DNA of 64,000 bases from Blautia glucerasea. Its GTDB lineage: Bacteria > Bacillota > Clostridia > Lachnospirales > Lachnospiraceae. Below, in pieces: positions 8,403 to 17,978 of the stretch. Made by a program: the position numbers and the translations under genes. Every line of letters starts with the position of its first letter. Position 1 is the stretch's first letter. The notes beneath the pieces are model-generated. The model did no database searches and was not told the DNA's origin. It was given only the letters and a program-made list of their open reading frames with translations. The DNA lies in NCBI RefSeq assembly GCF_020537505.1, contig NZ_JAJBMO010000004.1:124001-188000 (forward strand), read 5' to 3'.

Positions 8403-9002
8403 CTAAAAAAATTTCGAAAAATCTAGAATTTTGTTTAAAATCCACGGATTCACACGCCATTCCAGGAAGATTCCCACACCATACAGCATTGTATACAAGA
8501 ATACTTTCAGAAAATAATCACTCACCTTCCGGGGGAAAATGCCGTGGTTACGCCAGATTCCCATAGACTCCCTGTAGATCATCTGATAAACCACATTCCA
8601 TAATGGCAGATAGATCAGATACTGTGGAAAAAGAAGCGCTGCTGCAACTACTCCGCCTGTAAGCCCAAACTGCAAAATGGACATGGAGAATACCATTCCC
8701 AATTCAAGCCCTGTAAAAAGCATTGCCCCCACTGCTATTGGAACGCCAAATACAGTGAAACCACATAGCAGAGAAAGGAAAAAGAAGCTGCCTCGCATCC
8801 ATATGATCTTCAGCAGATAATCGGTTCCCTCTGCCCCTGTTTTTCCATAAGCAGCCAATAGATAAATTGCAGAAAATGCCTGCTGCTTCCAAGAAAAACA
8901 ATAAATAAAATTCGGAATCAGCAGGCCGGCAAGGAATCCGGCCATCAGCAGGGCCAGTCCTGGAAAAAAGTTTTTTATTTTGGTACTGAGTACAGTTTCC
9001 AT
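8403..9002 (-). CDS. spoIIM: Stage II sporulation protein M
   Basis: The 199-residue membrane protein has about five to six hydrophobic segments and the SpoIIM-family pattern around GAMLFTGLELGMVFSMS and FPQYLIYLP. In B. subtilis SpoIIM is part of the DMP machine that dissolves septal peptidoglycan during engulfment and is made in the mother cell. The ATG at 9002 has AGGGTGA in front; an ATG at 9020 has none. A possible sigma-E promoter lies at 9017-9045. The terminator at 9065-9118 separates it from rny. Confidence 0.85.
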   Translation of the reverse strand: METVLSTKIKNFFPGLALLMAGFLAGLLIPNFIYCFSWKQQAFSAIYLLAAYGKTGAEGTDYLLKIIWMRGSFFFLSLLCGFTVFGVPIAVGAMLFTGLELGMVFSMSILQFGLTGGVVAAALLFPQYLIYLPLWNVVYQMIYRESMGIWRNHGIFPRKVSDYFLKVFLYTMLYGVGIFLEWRVNPWILNKILDFSKFF

Positions 9003-9016
9003 ATATTCACCCTGTA

Positions 9017-9045
9017 CCATTGTACGCAGTTTTGTTCCTGATTAT
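9017..9045 (-). promoter_or_regulatory. Candidate sigma-E promoter of spoIIM
   Basis: On the minus strand ACATAAT (9039-9045), 14 bp, then CGTACAAT (9017-9024) resembles the sigma-E pattern. The resulting leader would be only about ten bases, so this is tentative. Confidence 0.35.
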
Positions 9046-9064
9046 GTTGACATTTCATATGGCA

Positions 9065-9118
9065 TAAAAAAACCGCCCCGCATCTTTCATATAATATGAA
9101 AAATACGGAAGCGGTTTC
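9065..9118 (-). terminator. Terminator of rny
   Basis: On the minus strand AAACCGC...GCGGTTT arms enclose a loop that also contains a small AT-rich stem, and a run of seven or more T follows. Confidence 0.8.
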
Positions 9119-9126
9119 TTAAGTTG

Positions 9127-9147
9127 TTACTGTTCACTCCGTGAACA
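9127..9147. repeat. Dispersed palindromic repeat, short form
   Basis: TTACTGTTCAC, three bases, then GTGAACA. It is the compact form of the repeat ends seen at 8070-8148. It lies between the rny stop and its terminator. Confidence 0.65.
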
Positions 9148-9180
9148 GCAGCCTTAAGTTCTAATGTAAATTAACTCCGA

Positions 9181-10737
9181 TTATTTGGCATAATCAACAG
9201 CTCTGCTCTCGCGGATCACATTAACCTTAATCTGACCCGGATACTCAAGCTCAGCTTCAATCTGCTTCGCTATATCTCTTGCGAGAAGTACCATCTCAGA
9301 ATCGTTCACATGCTCAGGAACTACCATAACACGGATCTCTCTACCAGCCTGGATTGCAAAGGATTTCTCTACACCCTTGAACTGGTTTGTAATATCCTCA
9401 AGCTGTTTCAGCCTGTTGGTATACGTCTCCAGTGTCTCTCTTCTGGCACCTGGACGCGCTGCGGAAATTGCGTCTGCTGCCTGCACGATACAAGCAATAA
9501 GACTCTCCGGCTCCACATCACCATGATGTGCGGCTACCGCATTGATCACAAGCGGTGATTCCTTATATTTCTTACAAAGGTTTACACCAATCTCAATATG
9601 GGACCCCTCAACTTCATGGTCAATAGATTTACCGATATCATGAAGAAGACCTGCACGTTTCGCCATGCGCACATCCACACCAATCTCACCGGCAAGCAGA
9701 CCGGAAAGCTGTGCAACCTCAATGGAATGCTTCAATGCATTCTGTCCATAGCTTGAACGGAATTTCATACGTCCAAGAAGCTTCAAAAGCTCTGGGTGGA
9801 TGCCGTGGACTCCAACGTCCATCGCTGCATTCTCACCATCCTCGCGGATCTGAGTCTCAACTTCTTTCTGTGCTTTTTCAACCATTTCCTCGATTCTGGC
9901 CGGATGGATACGTCCATCAACGATCAGTTTCTCAAGTGCTACTCTTGCCACTTCACGTCTGATAGGATCAAAGGATGAGAGAACTACCGCCTCAGGGGTA
10001 TCATCAATGATAAGGTCTACACCTGTCAAGGTCTCCATGGTACGGATATTACGTCCCTCACGTCCGATAATACGTCCCTTCATCTCGTCGCTTGGAAGCT
10101 GCACTACAGAAATAGTAGTCTCAGCCACATGGTCTACTGCACATTTCTGAATGGCATTTACCACGTATTCTTTGGCTTTCTTTCCTGCTTCTTCCTTCGC
10201 CTGGCTCTCAAGTTCCTTGTAAAGTCTGGCAACATCAACTTTCACATCGTCTTCCACAGATCTGAGCAATTCTTCTTTTGCCTGTTCGGAGGTCAGACCG
10301 GAAACACGTTCCAGTTCCTGTACTCCTTTCAGTTCGAGTTCATCTACTCTCTTTTCTTTCTTTTGCAATTCTGCAAATCTCGCTGTGCACTCTGCCTCGC
10401 GCTTCTCAACTGCTTCAGCTTTCTTATCGACGGTTTCTTCCTTCGCTAAGACACGCTTCTCATATTTCAGCAGTTCGTTTCTACGTTCCTTGGTTTCTTT
10501 CTCCAGTTCATTCTTGGTACGGAGAGATTCTTCCTTTACTTCCAATAAAGTTTCACGTTTCTTTGTTTCGGCCGTTTTTAAGGCTTCATCAATGATGCCT
10601 CTGGCCTTTTCTTCAGCTGACCCAATCGTTTCTGCGTCTTTCTTAACTTTGTTATCCACAGAAACTTTACTAGTAATAGGAACTGCAATCAGTAGAGTGG
10701 CTACTACAGCGACAACTGCAACAATAATTGTTGTCAC
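9181..10737 (-). CDS. rny: Ribonuclease Y
   Basis: This 518-residue membrane-anchored endonuclease starts mRNA decay in Firmicutes. It shows the standard order: an N-terminal membrane helix (about 3-22), a long charged coiled coil (about 30-190), a KH RNA-binding domain with [12 protein letters not shown], and an HD catalytic domain with [12 protein letters not shown]. The C-terminus [16 protein letters not shown] is typical. The start is GTG at 10737 with GGAGGTG in front. It has its own promoter at 10788-10816 and a terminator downstream. Confidence 0.97.
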   Translation of the reverse strand: MTTIIVAVVAVVATLLIAVPITSKVSVDNKVKKDAETIGSAEEKARGIIDEALKTAETKKRETLLEVKEESLRTKNELEKETKERRNELLKYEKRVLAKEETVDKKAEAVEKREAECTARFAELQKKEKRVDELELKGVQELERVSGLTSEQAKEELLRSVEDDVKVDVARLYKELESQAKEEAGKKAKEYVVNAIQKCAVDHVAETTISVVQLPSDEMKGRIIGREGRNIRTMETLTGVDLIIDDTPEAVVLSSFDPIRREVARVALEKLIVDGRIHPARIEEMVEKAQKEVETQIREDGENAAMDVGVHGIHPELLKLLGRMKFRSSYGQNALKHSIEVAQLSGLLAGEIGVDVRMAKRAGLLHDIGKSIDHEVEGSHIEIGVNLCKKYKESPLVINAVAAHHGDVEPESLIACIVQAADAISAARPGARRETLETYTNRLKQLEDITNQFKGVEKSFAIQAGREIRVMVVPEHVNDSEMVLLARDIAKQIEAELEYPGQIKVNVIRESRAVDYAK

Positions 10738-10787
10738 AGGAGCACCTCCTCAATATTTAATTTTCATTGTGCAATCACAACAATACA

Positions 10788-10816
10788 AGTTTATCTTTTT
10801 TTTAGAATTATGTCAA
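10788..10816 (-). promoter_or_regulatory. Promoter of rny
   Basis: TTGACA (10811-10816) and TAAACT (10788-10793) on the minus strand, 17 bp apart. Confidence 0.75.
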
Positions 10817-10912
10817 GTTTTTCTACCGAAAAAGAAAATTTTAATTTCGGCAGGGCGCTGCAGCTCCACTCACGCATAGTTATATGCACAGCCGGAAAAA
10901 AGGCAGAACCGC

Positions 10913-11404
10913 CTATTCATAGCTTCTCTCACAGGTAATGTTCATCTCGTCCAGCACATGGGAAACATCACCGTAGGAGAAGCCTCTTCGAAGGAGGAAT
11001 CCCTGAAGTCTGCGCATTTTCTTCTCATCCAGAGCGGTGTCTGGCTGACACTTCTTCTCCACAGTGGCACGAAGAACAGCCAGCTCGTCTGGCTCTTCTA
11101 CTTCTGCTGCTTCTTCCCAGGCTGCAAGGGCAGTCTCCCTGTCGATTCCCTTCCCAGCCAGCGCCTGAAGGATCTTCTGGCGGCTCTTGGTTCCCATTCG
11201 GAAGGAAATATAGTTCATCGCATACCGCTGGTCATTGAGGTAGCCGTAGGAACGCACATAATTCATGGCATCCTCCACTGCTTCTGCTGAAAAGCCTGCC
11301 TGACGCAGCCGGTCAGACAGGCCTTTCTCTGTGCGGTCCATATGCTCCAGAAGAAGCATCGCCTTTCTCCTGGCATTCTTCTGCTCTTCAAGTGTAACCG
11401 CCAT
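10913..11404 (-). CDS. recX: Regulatory protein RecX
   Basis: RecX binds RecA filaments and limits their growth. The 163-residue protein is mostly helical, with the three-helix repeat pattern seen in SDRLRQAGFSAEAVEDAM and in LQGFLLRRGFSYGDVSHVL. It starts three bases after the recA stop, with AGAGGA inside the end of recA, so the two are co-transcribed and under LexA control. Confidence 0.92.
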   Translation of the reverse strand: MAVTLEEQKNARRKAMLLLEHMDRTEKGLSDRLRQAGFSAEAVEDAMNYVRSYGYLNDQRYAMNYISFRMGTKSRQKILQALAGKGIDRETALAAWEEAAEVEEPDELAVLRATVEKKCQPDTALDEKKMRRLQGFLLRRGFSYGDVSHVLDEMNITCERSYE

Positions 11405-11407
11405 ATT

Positions 11408-12481
11408 TTATTCCTCTACAGATGCTGGAGTATCAGCTGCTGGTGCCGCATCAGGCTTCTTCTCAGACTGCTCTTCTTCCTCTCCTGGGAGCAGGTTGTA
11501 ACGAATACGAACTTTACGCTCGATCTCGTCGCAGATATCCGGATGCTCTTTCAGAAACAGCTTGGCATTCTCACGGCCCTGGCCAATCTTATTGCCCTCA
11601 TATGCGTACCACGCGCCACTCTTATTCACAATGGAATTCTCAGCAGCAAGATCAAGGATATCGCCCTCCTTGGAGATACCGGTACCAAACATGATATCAA
11701 ACTCAGCCTGCTTAAATGGCGGAGCTACCTTATTCTTAACAACCTTGATCCTGGTATGGTTCCCAACCATCTCGCCGCCCTGCTTCAAAGTCTCTACACG
11801 GCGCACATCCAGACGTACAGAAGAGTAGAACTTAAGGGCACGTCCACCGGTAGTAGTCTCTGGATTACCAAACATAACGCCAACCTTCTCACGAAGCTGG
11901 TTGATAAAGATTACAACACAGTTGGACTTGCTGATAATGGCAGTTAGCTTACGAAGAGCCTGAGACATCAGACGTGCCTGCAAACCTACGTGGCTATCGC
12001 CCATATCGCCGTCAATCTCAGCTTTGGGAACCAGAGCTGCAACGGAGTCTACGATAATAATATCTACTGCACCGGAACGGACCATGGTTTCTGCGATTTC
12101 CAGAGCCTGCTCGCCGTTATCCGGCTGGGAAATATAAAGGTTATCAATATCTACACCAATATTCTTGGCATATACAGGATCAAGTGCGTGCTCTGCATCA
12201 ATGAAACCTGCAATTCCACCTCTCTTCTGCACCTCAGCAACCATATGCAAGGCGACTGTGGTCTTACCACTGGACTCTGGTCCATAAATCTCTACAATAC
12301 GTCCCTTCGGCACACCGCCTACGCCAAGTGCAATGTCAAGACTTAAAGAACCGGTAGGAACTGTCTCTACCTGCATATTGGCACTGGACTCACCAAGCTT
12401 CATTACAGAACCCTTACCGTACTGCTTCTCAATCTGTCCAAGGGCTGCTTCCAGCGCTTTCTTCTTCTCTTCATTTATCAT
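11408..12481 (-). CDS. recA: Recombinase RecA
   Basis: RecA pairs homologous DNA strands and triggers LexA self-cleavage. The 357-residue protein has Walker [10 protein letters not shown] (about residues 66-74), DNA-binding loops with the GRALKFY block, and a variable acidic tail rich in Glu, Ala and Pro. The ATG at 12481 has AGGAG in front. A near-perfect promoter and a perfect LexA box precede it. recX follows directly. Confidence 0.98.
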   Translation of the reverse strand: MINEEKKKALEAALGQIEKQYGKGSVMKLGESSANMQVETVPTGSLSLDIALGVGGVPKGRIVEIYGPESSGKTTVALHMVAEVQKRGGIAGFIDAEHALDPVYAKNIGVDIDNLYISQPDNGEQALEIAETMVRSGAVDIIIVDSVAALVPKAEIDGDMGDSHVGLQARLMSQALRKLTAIISKSNCVVIFINQLREKVGVMFGNPETTTGGRALKFYSSVRLDVRRVETLKQGGEMVGNHTRIKVVKNKVAPPFKQAEFDIMFGTGISKEGDILDLAAENSIVNKSGAWYAYEGNKIGQGRENAKLFLKEHPDICDEIERKVRIRYNLLPGEEEEQSEKKPDAAPAADTPASVEE

Positions 12482-12607
12482 GATTCAAATCTCCTATTCT
12501 TCATAATCCGTCAGTCCGCGGTGGTCTCTGCAGCTATTCAATTCTTACTGCCCACTGCAGACCAGTAACATTAATTGGACTGTATATCATTCCCGCTTCC
12601 GCTAATA

Positions 12608-12621
12608 CGAACCTATGTTCG
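12608..12621 (-). promoter_or_regulatory. LexA (SOS) box of recA
   Basis: CGAACCTATGTTCG is a perfect match to the Gram-positive LexA box CGAAC-N4-GTTCG. It lies about 17 bp downstream of the -10 element, where bound LexA would block transcription. Confidence 0.93.
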
Positions 12622-12637
12622 TTTCTTTCTGTAGTAC

Positions 12638-12666
12638 ATAGTATCTTAAATCCGTTCACTTGTCAA
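12638..12666 (-). promoter_or_regulatory. Promoter of recA
   Basis: TTGACA (12661-12666) and TACTAT (12638-12643) on the minus strand, 17 bp apart. Confidence 0.88.
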
Positions 12667-12689
12667 GCCCCTACTCGCCATATAAAAAT

Positions 12690-12895
12690 TTTATTTTTAC
12701 AATACTTTATTTTCACCTGTGGAATCATCCCGGAATACGGGTGTGAAGTTCTTCTGTGTGCCGGAGACAGATAAACCTCCGGTAAATTTGAGATGGATCT
12801 GCGCAGCTTTTAAGCTGCCACTTTCCTGTCAGTAACTTTACTATATAGCAAAATATCCGGAATTACAAGAACATTTTCCTGCAATTCCGGATTTC
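12690..12895 (+). ncRNA. Candidate structured RNA between recA and the coat genes
   Basis: This gene-free stretch has several small hairpins in a row: ATCCCG-GAATA-CGGGT, CCGGAG/CTCCGG (near 12764-12782), and GCAGCTT/AAGCTGC (near 12806-12823). A stem that could end the RNA is at 12855-12892. A weak plus-strand promoter (TTGTCA at 12660-12665, TATAAA at 12681-12686, only 15 bp apart) faces into it. About 200 nt would fit a small RNA such as 6S, but I see no diagnostic motif, and the strand is uncertain. Confidence 0.25.
12855..12892 (-). terminator. Terminator of the CotF-like operon
   Basis: ATCCGGAATT pairs with AATTCCGGAT around an 18-base loop, with ATTTT following on the minus strand. 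It may work in both directions. Confidence 0.65.
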
Positions 12896-12913
12896 CTTAT
12901 TAACCGCTTTTCC

Positions 12914-13162
12914 CTATCCCTGGCTCAGCACACTTCTCACATGCTCTACTTCTTCCCTTGTAGCCTGTGCTGCAGGCACATAATAGCCTCTTGCACGCGC
13001 AATCTGGTAGATTTCCTCCTGGGACATCTCGCACTGGTTTCTCATCTGCTTCAAGGTCTGTTTCAGCTGTGGATTCTCTGTCTGAGGGATCATTTCCCCA
13101 TAACGTGTCAGTTCCCCATTGATTCCTGCAAGTGTATCTGCAACCATCACTTTTTCATTCAT
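12914..13162 (-). CDS. CotF-like spore coat protein
   Basis: The 82-residue helical protein matches the CotF family pattern: DTLAGINGELTRYGEMI, then NPQLKQTLKQMRNQC, then a closing motif ARARGYYVPA. CotF-type proteins are found in the spore coat of Firmicutes and have a ferritin-like helical fold. The member here is short, about one domain. It lies 12 bases after the small gene at 13175 and the two form one transcript. A role in the spore coat is inferred from the family. Confidence 0.75.
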   Translation of the reverse strand: MNEKVMVADTLAGINGELTRYGEMIPQTENPQLKQTLKQMRNQCEMSQEEIYQIARARGYYVPAAQATREEVEHVRSVLSQG

Positions 13163-13174
13163 GTGTGCTACCTC

Positions 13175-13360
13175 CTACTGTAAATACTGCATAAGCTGAT
13201 TTTTGCAATCTACCGCTGACTGGGCAGACTTCTGGAAAAACTGCTTCACCTGGGCATCCGTAGCCTGGCCTGCGTACTCATCCATTTTACAGTGGGTTGT
13301 GTCAAATCCACCGATCAGGTGTCTTAAATTCTGTAAATCCAATTCTGAAATCTGGTTCAT
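13175..13360 (-). CDS. Small helical protein, probably coat-associated
   Basis: A 61-residue protein (MNQISELDLQNLRHLIG at the start) made of two predicted helices. It precedes the CotF-like gene with a 12-base gap and a good AGGAGG site. Its pattern (YAGQATDAQVKQFFQKSAQ) looks like half of a ferritin-like or CotF-type bundle, so the two small proteins may pair. There is no firm family match that I recognise. Confidence 0.55.
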   Translation of the reverse strand: MNQISELDLQNLRHLIGGFDTTHCKMDEYAGQATDAQVKQFFQKSAQSAVDCKNQLMQYLQ

Positions 13361-13457
13361 ATAACCTGCCTCCTGTTCATAAAATTCTTTTCCAGAATGT
13401 CCGGTATCTATAAATTTCCCAGATCAGCAAAGCTGTATCTGAGTCCCTCACAGCAAA

Positions 13458-13486
13458 ATACAGGAGAAAATAATTTCCTCCTGTAT
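13458..13486 (-). terminator. Terminator downstream of glgA
   Basis: ATACAGGAG pairs with CTCCTGTAT around an 11-base loop, followed by TTTTG on the minus strand. It is about 100 bases after the glgA stop. The rest of 13361-13590 shows nothing coding. Confidence 0.6.
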
Positions 13487-13590
13487 CCTGAACCGGACAC
13501 CTTACAAGAAGCAGTATGCCCGCCTTTTCATCCTATTATGCAACAAATCTTATGTCCCAAAATCCAGCCAAAACCGGATTCTGTTGTCTT

Positions 13591-15036
13591 TTATTCCCCG
13601 ATCAGCCAGTTATACATCTCTTCATACTGGCGTGCAGAATTGTTCCATGAGAAATCCTTGGCCATAGCGCGGTCTACCATCTTATTCCATTCGCGCTTCT
13701 TATCATAATAAATATGCTCTGCATAACGAATGGTAGAAAGCATCTCATGTGCATTGTAATTGCTGAAGGAGAATCCTGTTCCGGTTCCCTCAAATTCATT
13801 GTAAGGCTCTACTGTATCCTTCAAGCCGCCAGTCTCTCTGACAATCGGAAGTGTACCATAGCGAAGGCTCATCAGCTGGCTTAATCCGCATGGCTCAAAC
13901 AGGGACGGCATGAGGAATGCGTCGGAAGCTGCATAGATTCTGTGAGACATGCTCTCATCATAATAAATCTGTGCAGATACCTTGCCGTGATATTTCCAGT
14001 CAAAATGACGGAACATATTCTCATAGCGCTCATCACCTGTACCAAGAGCTACGATCTGTACGGAATCCTGGCAAAGTTCATCCATAATATATGCGATCAG
14101 ATCAAATCCCTTCTGGTCAGTCAGACGGGAAACAATACCGATCATCATTGCCTTCGGATCCTGCTCAAGGCCTAAATCCTTCTGAAGCTGGATTTTGTTC
14201 TTCACTTTCTCCTTGCGGAAGGTGGTGGCATTATAGCGTGCAGTCAGATTGTTATCTGTCTCTGGATTAAAGTCGTTATAATCAATACCATTTACAATAC
14301 CGCGGAGACTGTTGGAACGTGCGCGGAGCAGTCCATCCAGGCCCTCGCCATAGAACGGTGTTTTGATCTCATCTGCATAAGTATTGCTTACTGTAGTAAC
14401 TGCATCTGCAAATACGATACCGCCCTTCAGGAAGTTACCATCCTTGTATGCTTCCAGCTTGTCCGGTGTAAAGTAATAATCGGAAAGTCCGGTAAGCTCT
14501 TTGATGGTCTTCACGTCATATACACCCTGGAATTTCAGGTTATGTATGGTCATGATGGTCTTAATGCCCCAGAAGAACTGATTCTGCTGGAAGCTGTCAT
14601 GAAGGTAAACAGGAACAAGGCCTGTCTGCCAGTCGTGGCAGTGAATAATGTCAGGTCTGAATCCAATTACCGGAAGTACGGAAAGCACTGCCTTGGAAAA
14701 GAATGCAAATTTCTCCAGATCCCACGGAGCACTGTCATATGGCTTCGGGCCGCTGAAGTAATATTCATTATCTATAAAGTAGAACTGAATGCCATCATAC
14801 TCCATCTGAAGAACACCTACATAACAGTTCTTATAGCCCAGATCCATATAGAAGTGTGTGACATATTCCATTTTATCTTTCCATTCCTGCTTCATACAGG
14901 CATATTTCGGTAAGATTACACGAATGTCAAAATAACGTTTATCAAAGCATTTCGGCAGTGAACCAGCTACGTCAGCTAACCCCCCGGTCTTTATAAAAGG
15001 CACTGCTTCTGATGTTGCAAAAAGAATTCTTTTCAT
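13591..15036 (-). CDS. glgA: Glycogen synthase (ADP-glucose type, GT5)
   Basis: The 481-residue enzyme adds glucose from ADP-glucose to the growing glycogen chain. The N-terminal substrate motif KTGGLADV is at residues 16-23. HCHDWQTGLVP and the C-terminal block LFEPCGLSQLMSLRYGTLPIV, shown here only as the key residues Glu and the Cys-Gly-Leu, are GT5 hallmarks. The ATG at 15036 has AAGGAGG. Other glycogen genes (glgC, glgD, glgB) are not adjacent. It lies downstream of spo0A with a 65-base gap, so some read-through from spo0A is possible. Confidence 0.95.
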   Translation of the reverse strand: MKRILFATSEAVPFIKTGGLADVAGSLPKCFDKRYFDIRVILPKYACMKQEWKDKMEYVTHFYMDLGYKNCYVGVLQMEYDGIQFYFIDNEYYFSGPKPYDSAPWDLEKFAFFSKAVLSVLPVIGFRPDIIHCHDWQTGLVPVYLHDSFQQNQFFWGIKTIMTIHNLKFQGVYDVKTIKELTGLSDYYFTPDKLEAYKDGNFLKGGIVFADAVTTVSNTYADEIKTPFYGEGLDGLLRARSNSLRGIVNGIDYNDFNPETDNNLTARYNATTFRKEKVKNKIQLQKDLGLEQDPKAMMIGIVSRLTDQKGFDLIAYIMDELCQDSVQIVALGTGDERYENMFRHFDWKYHGKVSAQIYYDESMSHRIYAASDAFLMPSLFEPCGLSQLMSLRYGTLPIVRETGGLKDTVEPYNEFEGTGTGFSFSNYNAHEMLSTIRYAEHIYYDKKREWNKMVDRAMAKDFSWNNSARQYEEMYNWLIGE

Positions 15037-15101
15037 CCGAAAAAACCTCCTTAGTAATAGCGAATAGCTTCTTATAACTCATATTATACCCCATAATTTC
15101 C

Positions 15102-15908
15102 TTATTGGAAAGAACGATTTTTATATTCCAGCCGAATTTTATCCGCAATCAATGCAATAAACTCAGAATTGGTAGGTTTCCCTTTCCCATTGCTTACGGT
15201 GTAGCCAAACAGCTGGTCAATGGTATCCATCTTTCCACGGCTCCATGCCACTTCGATGGCATGCCTGATAGCACGCTCCACACGGCTTGGCGTGGTCTGA
15301 TGGCGCTTGGCTATGGTAGGGTATAAAATTTTTGTAATTGAATTCAGCATTTCCATATCATTTACGGATAGAATAATGGCATCCCGCAAATACTGATAAC
15401 CTTTAATATGTGCAGGAACTCCGATTTCATGTATGATATCCGTCACGTCAGTTTCCAGATTGCCCGAATTGTATGCACTTTCTTCCTCCTTTGGTCTTGG
15501 ACGGTTCATTTCCCTTGCCCGCCGCTCTCCGGCCCGGCGGATATGCTTGATCCGGTTCAACAGCATTTTATTGTCAAAAGGCTTCAGCATAAAATAATCT
15601 GCTCCAAGATCAAAAGCGTCCTCTGTAATCCGCTCCTGTCCAACTGCTGAAACTACAATAAATGACGGCACCTTTTTCAGATTTTCATCATGACTGAAAC
15701 GCTCCATCACGGAAAGTCCGTCGACTTTTGGCATAATAATATCCAGAACAACCACATCGGGCTGTTTTTCCCTGATGATGTTACAGATTTCTTCTCCATT
15801 ATGTGCTTTTCCAACCAGTTTCAGGTCTTCGTCCTGGTCAATGATCTTACTCAGTACTTCCACCATTTTCTCATTATCGTCCGCAATTGCCACATTTAAT
15901 TTTTCCAT
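15102..15908 (-). CDS. spo0A: Sporulation master regulator Spo0A
   Basis: Spo0A is the phosphorelay response regulator that commits the cell to sporulation. The 268-residue protein has a receiver domain with acidic pocket Asp10/Asp11, phosphoacceptor Asp56 (VVLDIIMP) and a conserved Lys in FMLKP. A linker follows, then the Spo0A DNA-binding domain with the nearly invariant helix [24 protein letters not shown] is well placed. In B. subtilis and clostridia spoIVB normally stands directly upstream in the same direction. Here spoIVB is on the other strand, divergent from spo0A, with a 503-bp gap. Confidence 0.98.
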   Translation of the reverse strand: MEKLNVAIADDNEKMVEVLSKIIDQDEDLKLVGKAHNGEEICNIIREKQPDVVVLDIIMPKVDGLSVMERFSHDENLKKVPSFIVVSAVGQERITEDAFDLGADYFMLKPFDNKMLLNRIKHIRRAGERRAREMNRPRPKEEESAYNSGNLETDVTDIIHEIGVPAHIKGYQYLRDAIILSVNDMEMLNSITKILYPTIAKRHQTTPSRVERAIRHAIEVAWSRGKMDTIDQLFGYTVSNGKGKPTNSEFIALIADKIRLEYKNRSFQ

Positions 15909-16411
15909 GAGGCTATTCTCCTCCTACCATTTTGAAAATTCTCCAGCATTCTATAGCCGAAGTTTTACTATATTCCCGATATCGGAAACAAATGGCCTTT
16001 TCTCCCCAATATCTTCCTATCACCTGTACAAAACAGCAGGGCCCTGTTTGCTCTTGCACATTTTTCAGAAAAATTTTCCTTTGCTGTAACAACGTCTATT
16101 ATAGTGGAACTGACATGGTGAAATCAAGCCGAAAGTGCCGATTTTACTGCATTTTCGTTCGATTTGTTTCGAGCTTTTTAGCCTATTTTCAAGACAAAAG
16201 ATCTGGTTTTTCTGATGATTTTTTTATAATAAGACAGCATTTTACAAAGCCCTTCATTTTAATCGGATTTTTCTTTTTTTCGAGTTTTGAATTGCAGGAA
16301 ATGGAATCCATTCATAAAAATACAAGATTGAAATCCGTAATTCGCTCCATACTAAAAAGTGAAATCTGCAAAAGATATTTTGCCAAAAACAAAAGAAAAG
16401 GAAGTGAAAAC
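15909..16411. promoter_or_regulatory. Divergent spo0A/spoIVB control region
   Basis: The 503 bp between the two start codons contain no convincing gene. Visible are an AT-rich stretch, the palindromes CCGATATCGG (about 15976) and one centred on GGGCCC (about 16040), and a CATACTA block at 16348-16354 that fits a sigma-G -10 element, though its -35 is poor. I could not place a clear sigma-H promoter or a clean Spo0A box. Confidence 0.4.
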
Positions 16412-17740
16412 ATGTACCAGAAACGAAAATATAAAGCTTTTATCCTGCTCTGTCTCATTCTTGACCTTCTGGCAATGGTATTTCTGGGATATCGTTATCT
16501 GGACCGGAAAATTCCGGATGAAATACACATTGACAGAAATTCAGGACTGGACCTGTCCCAGCTTTCCAATCTCCCATTTGTATCTTTTGGAGAGTCCATC
16601 ACAGCTTCCGGGGAAGGCAGTTACCAGCTGTCATGCACGCTTTTTGGAAAAATCCCTTTTAAGGATATAAAAGTAACGCCAACGAAAGGCGACAGTATTC
16701 TGGTCAGCGGAAGCACCGTTGGAATTTACATGGAAACAGCCGGGGTTCTGGTGATCGACACTGGGGAAATTCTTTCTGAAGACGGGCAGTTACAGGATCC
16801 TGCCAAAAACAGATTAAAGCCTGGTGACTATATTATTGGATTAAATCAGCAGAAAATATCCTGTAAGCAGGAGCTGATCCAGGATCTGGAAAAGATTAAC
16901 GGGAATCCTGTTACAGTAAATGTGCGGCGGGATAACAATACCATTCCTGTTTCTCTTACTCCTGTGCAGGATTCTTCGGGCAAATACAAGCTTGGGATCT
17001 GGGTGCGGGACGATACTCAGGGAATCGGCACCCTTACCTATGTGACAAAGGATGGTAATTTCGGTGCTCTCGGACATGGGATCAGCGATATCGACACTGG
17101 GAATCTTTTGTCCATAAAAGGAGGAAAGCTTTACTACGCCCAGATTCTTGGGGTGCAAAAGGGGGAAAAAGGAAGCCCAGGAGAACTTTCCGGGCTGATT
17201 CGGTATCGAAATGACAATGTGATCGGACAAATATGTATAAATAGTTCAAACGGGATTTACGGGGATTTCACTAACATTTCTGACAATAATGTTACAGAAA
17301 TCCAGGCTGCAGCTTCTGCTCCAGATGTTACAGGCAGTTCCTCTGCAAGTCCCAGACAGCAGGAAACCTCTTCCTGGGATCTGGCGGATTGTTTTTCAGC
17401 AGATGATCCACAGCAGATTACACTGCGTCAAATGAAGATCGGCTACAAACAGGAAGTCCAGACCGGTTCAGCCTCTGTTCTATGCGACGTAGGTGATGGA
17501 GTAAAAGAATACCACGCAGAGATCACCAGGATTGACATGAACCACGAAGACACTAACAAAAGCTTCGTCATCCGCATTACTGACCAGGAGCTTCTTAACA
17601 CCACCGGCGGCATTGTCCAGGGCATGTCAGGTAGTCCTATCCTCCAGAATGGAAAAGTGATCGGAGCCGTCACCCATGTCTTCGTCCAGGACGCTGCAAG
17701 CGGGTATGGGATCTTTATTGAGAATATGCTGAAAAACTAA
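16412..17740 (+). CDS. spoIVB: SpoIVB serine peptidase (stage IV sporulation)
   Basis: SpoIVB is secreted from the forespore and triggers pro-sigma-K processing. The 442-residue protein has one N-terminal membrane anchor (about residues 8-28), a PDZ domain in the middle (about 110-190) and the S55 peptidase domain with His in GALGHGISD and Ser in QGMSGSPIL. The ATG at 16412 has AAGGAAGTG at good spacing; the open frame extends further upstream but without a better start. It is on the plus strand while recN, on one side, and spo0A, on the other, are on the minus strand, which breaks the usual recN-spoIVB-spo0A order. Confidence 0.93.
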   Translation: MYQKRKYKAFILLCLILDLLAMVFLGYRYLDRKIPDEIHIDRNSGLDLSQLSNLPFVSFGESITASGEGSYQLSCTLFGKIPFKDIKVTPTKGDSILVSGSTVGIYMETAGVLVIDTGEILSEDGQLQDPAKNRLKPGDYIIGLNQQKISCKQELIQDLEKINGNPVTVNVRRDNNTIPVSLTPVQDSSGKYKLGIWVRDDTQGIGTLTYVTKDGNFGALGHGISDIDTGNLLSIKGGKLYYAQILGVQKGEKGSPGELSGLIRYRNDNVIGQICINSSNGIYGDFTNISDNNVTEIQAAASAPDVTGSSSASPRQQETSSWDLADCFSADDPQQITLRQMKIGYKQEVQTGSASVLCDVGDGVKEYHAEITRIDMNHEDTNKSFVIRITDQELLNTTGGIVQGMSGSPILQNGKVIGAVTHVFVQDAASGYGIFIENMLKN

Positions 17741-17790
17741 GAAATGAAGAAAAACACACCTCGCGGATTTTTCTTCTCTGTAGTGTAAAA

Positions 17791-17827
17791 AATGGGAAAG
17801 ATTTTCAAAATCTAAATCTTTCCCATT
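17791..17827. terminator. Bidirectional terminator between spoIVB and recN
   Basis: A perfect 14-bp stem (AATGGGAAAGATTT with its complement) around nine bases, with T runs on both strands. It serves the converging spoIVB and recN genes. Confidence 0.85.
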
Positions 17828-17978
17828 TTTCTGATAGGTGCTAATACGCAATGATGCAATGTATGAATAAATACACTGGAGCAAATACATCTAACAGAAT
17901 TTTCCCGTTATCACGTTAATCTTCAGGATTCAGTGCAGACGTTGTCTGACCCGCCAAAAAAGGCCACGCGTCTGCACC

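Noticed and set aside
15932..16411. Extension of the spoIVB frame upstream by 160 codons
   Set aside because: It has no ribosome site at its first start, does not resemble the family, and the ATG at 16412 has a good site.
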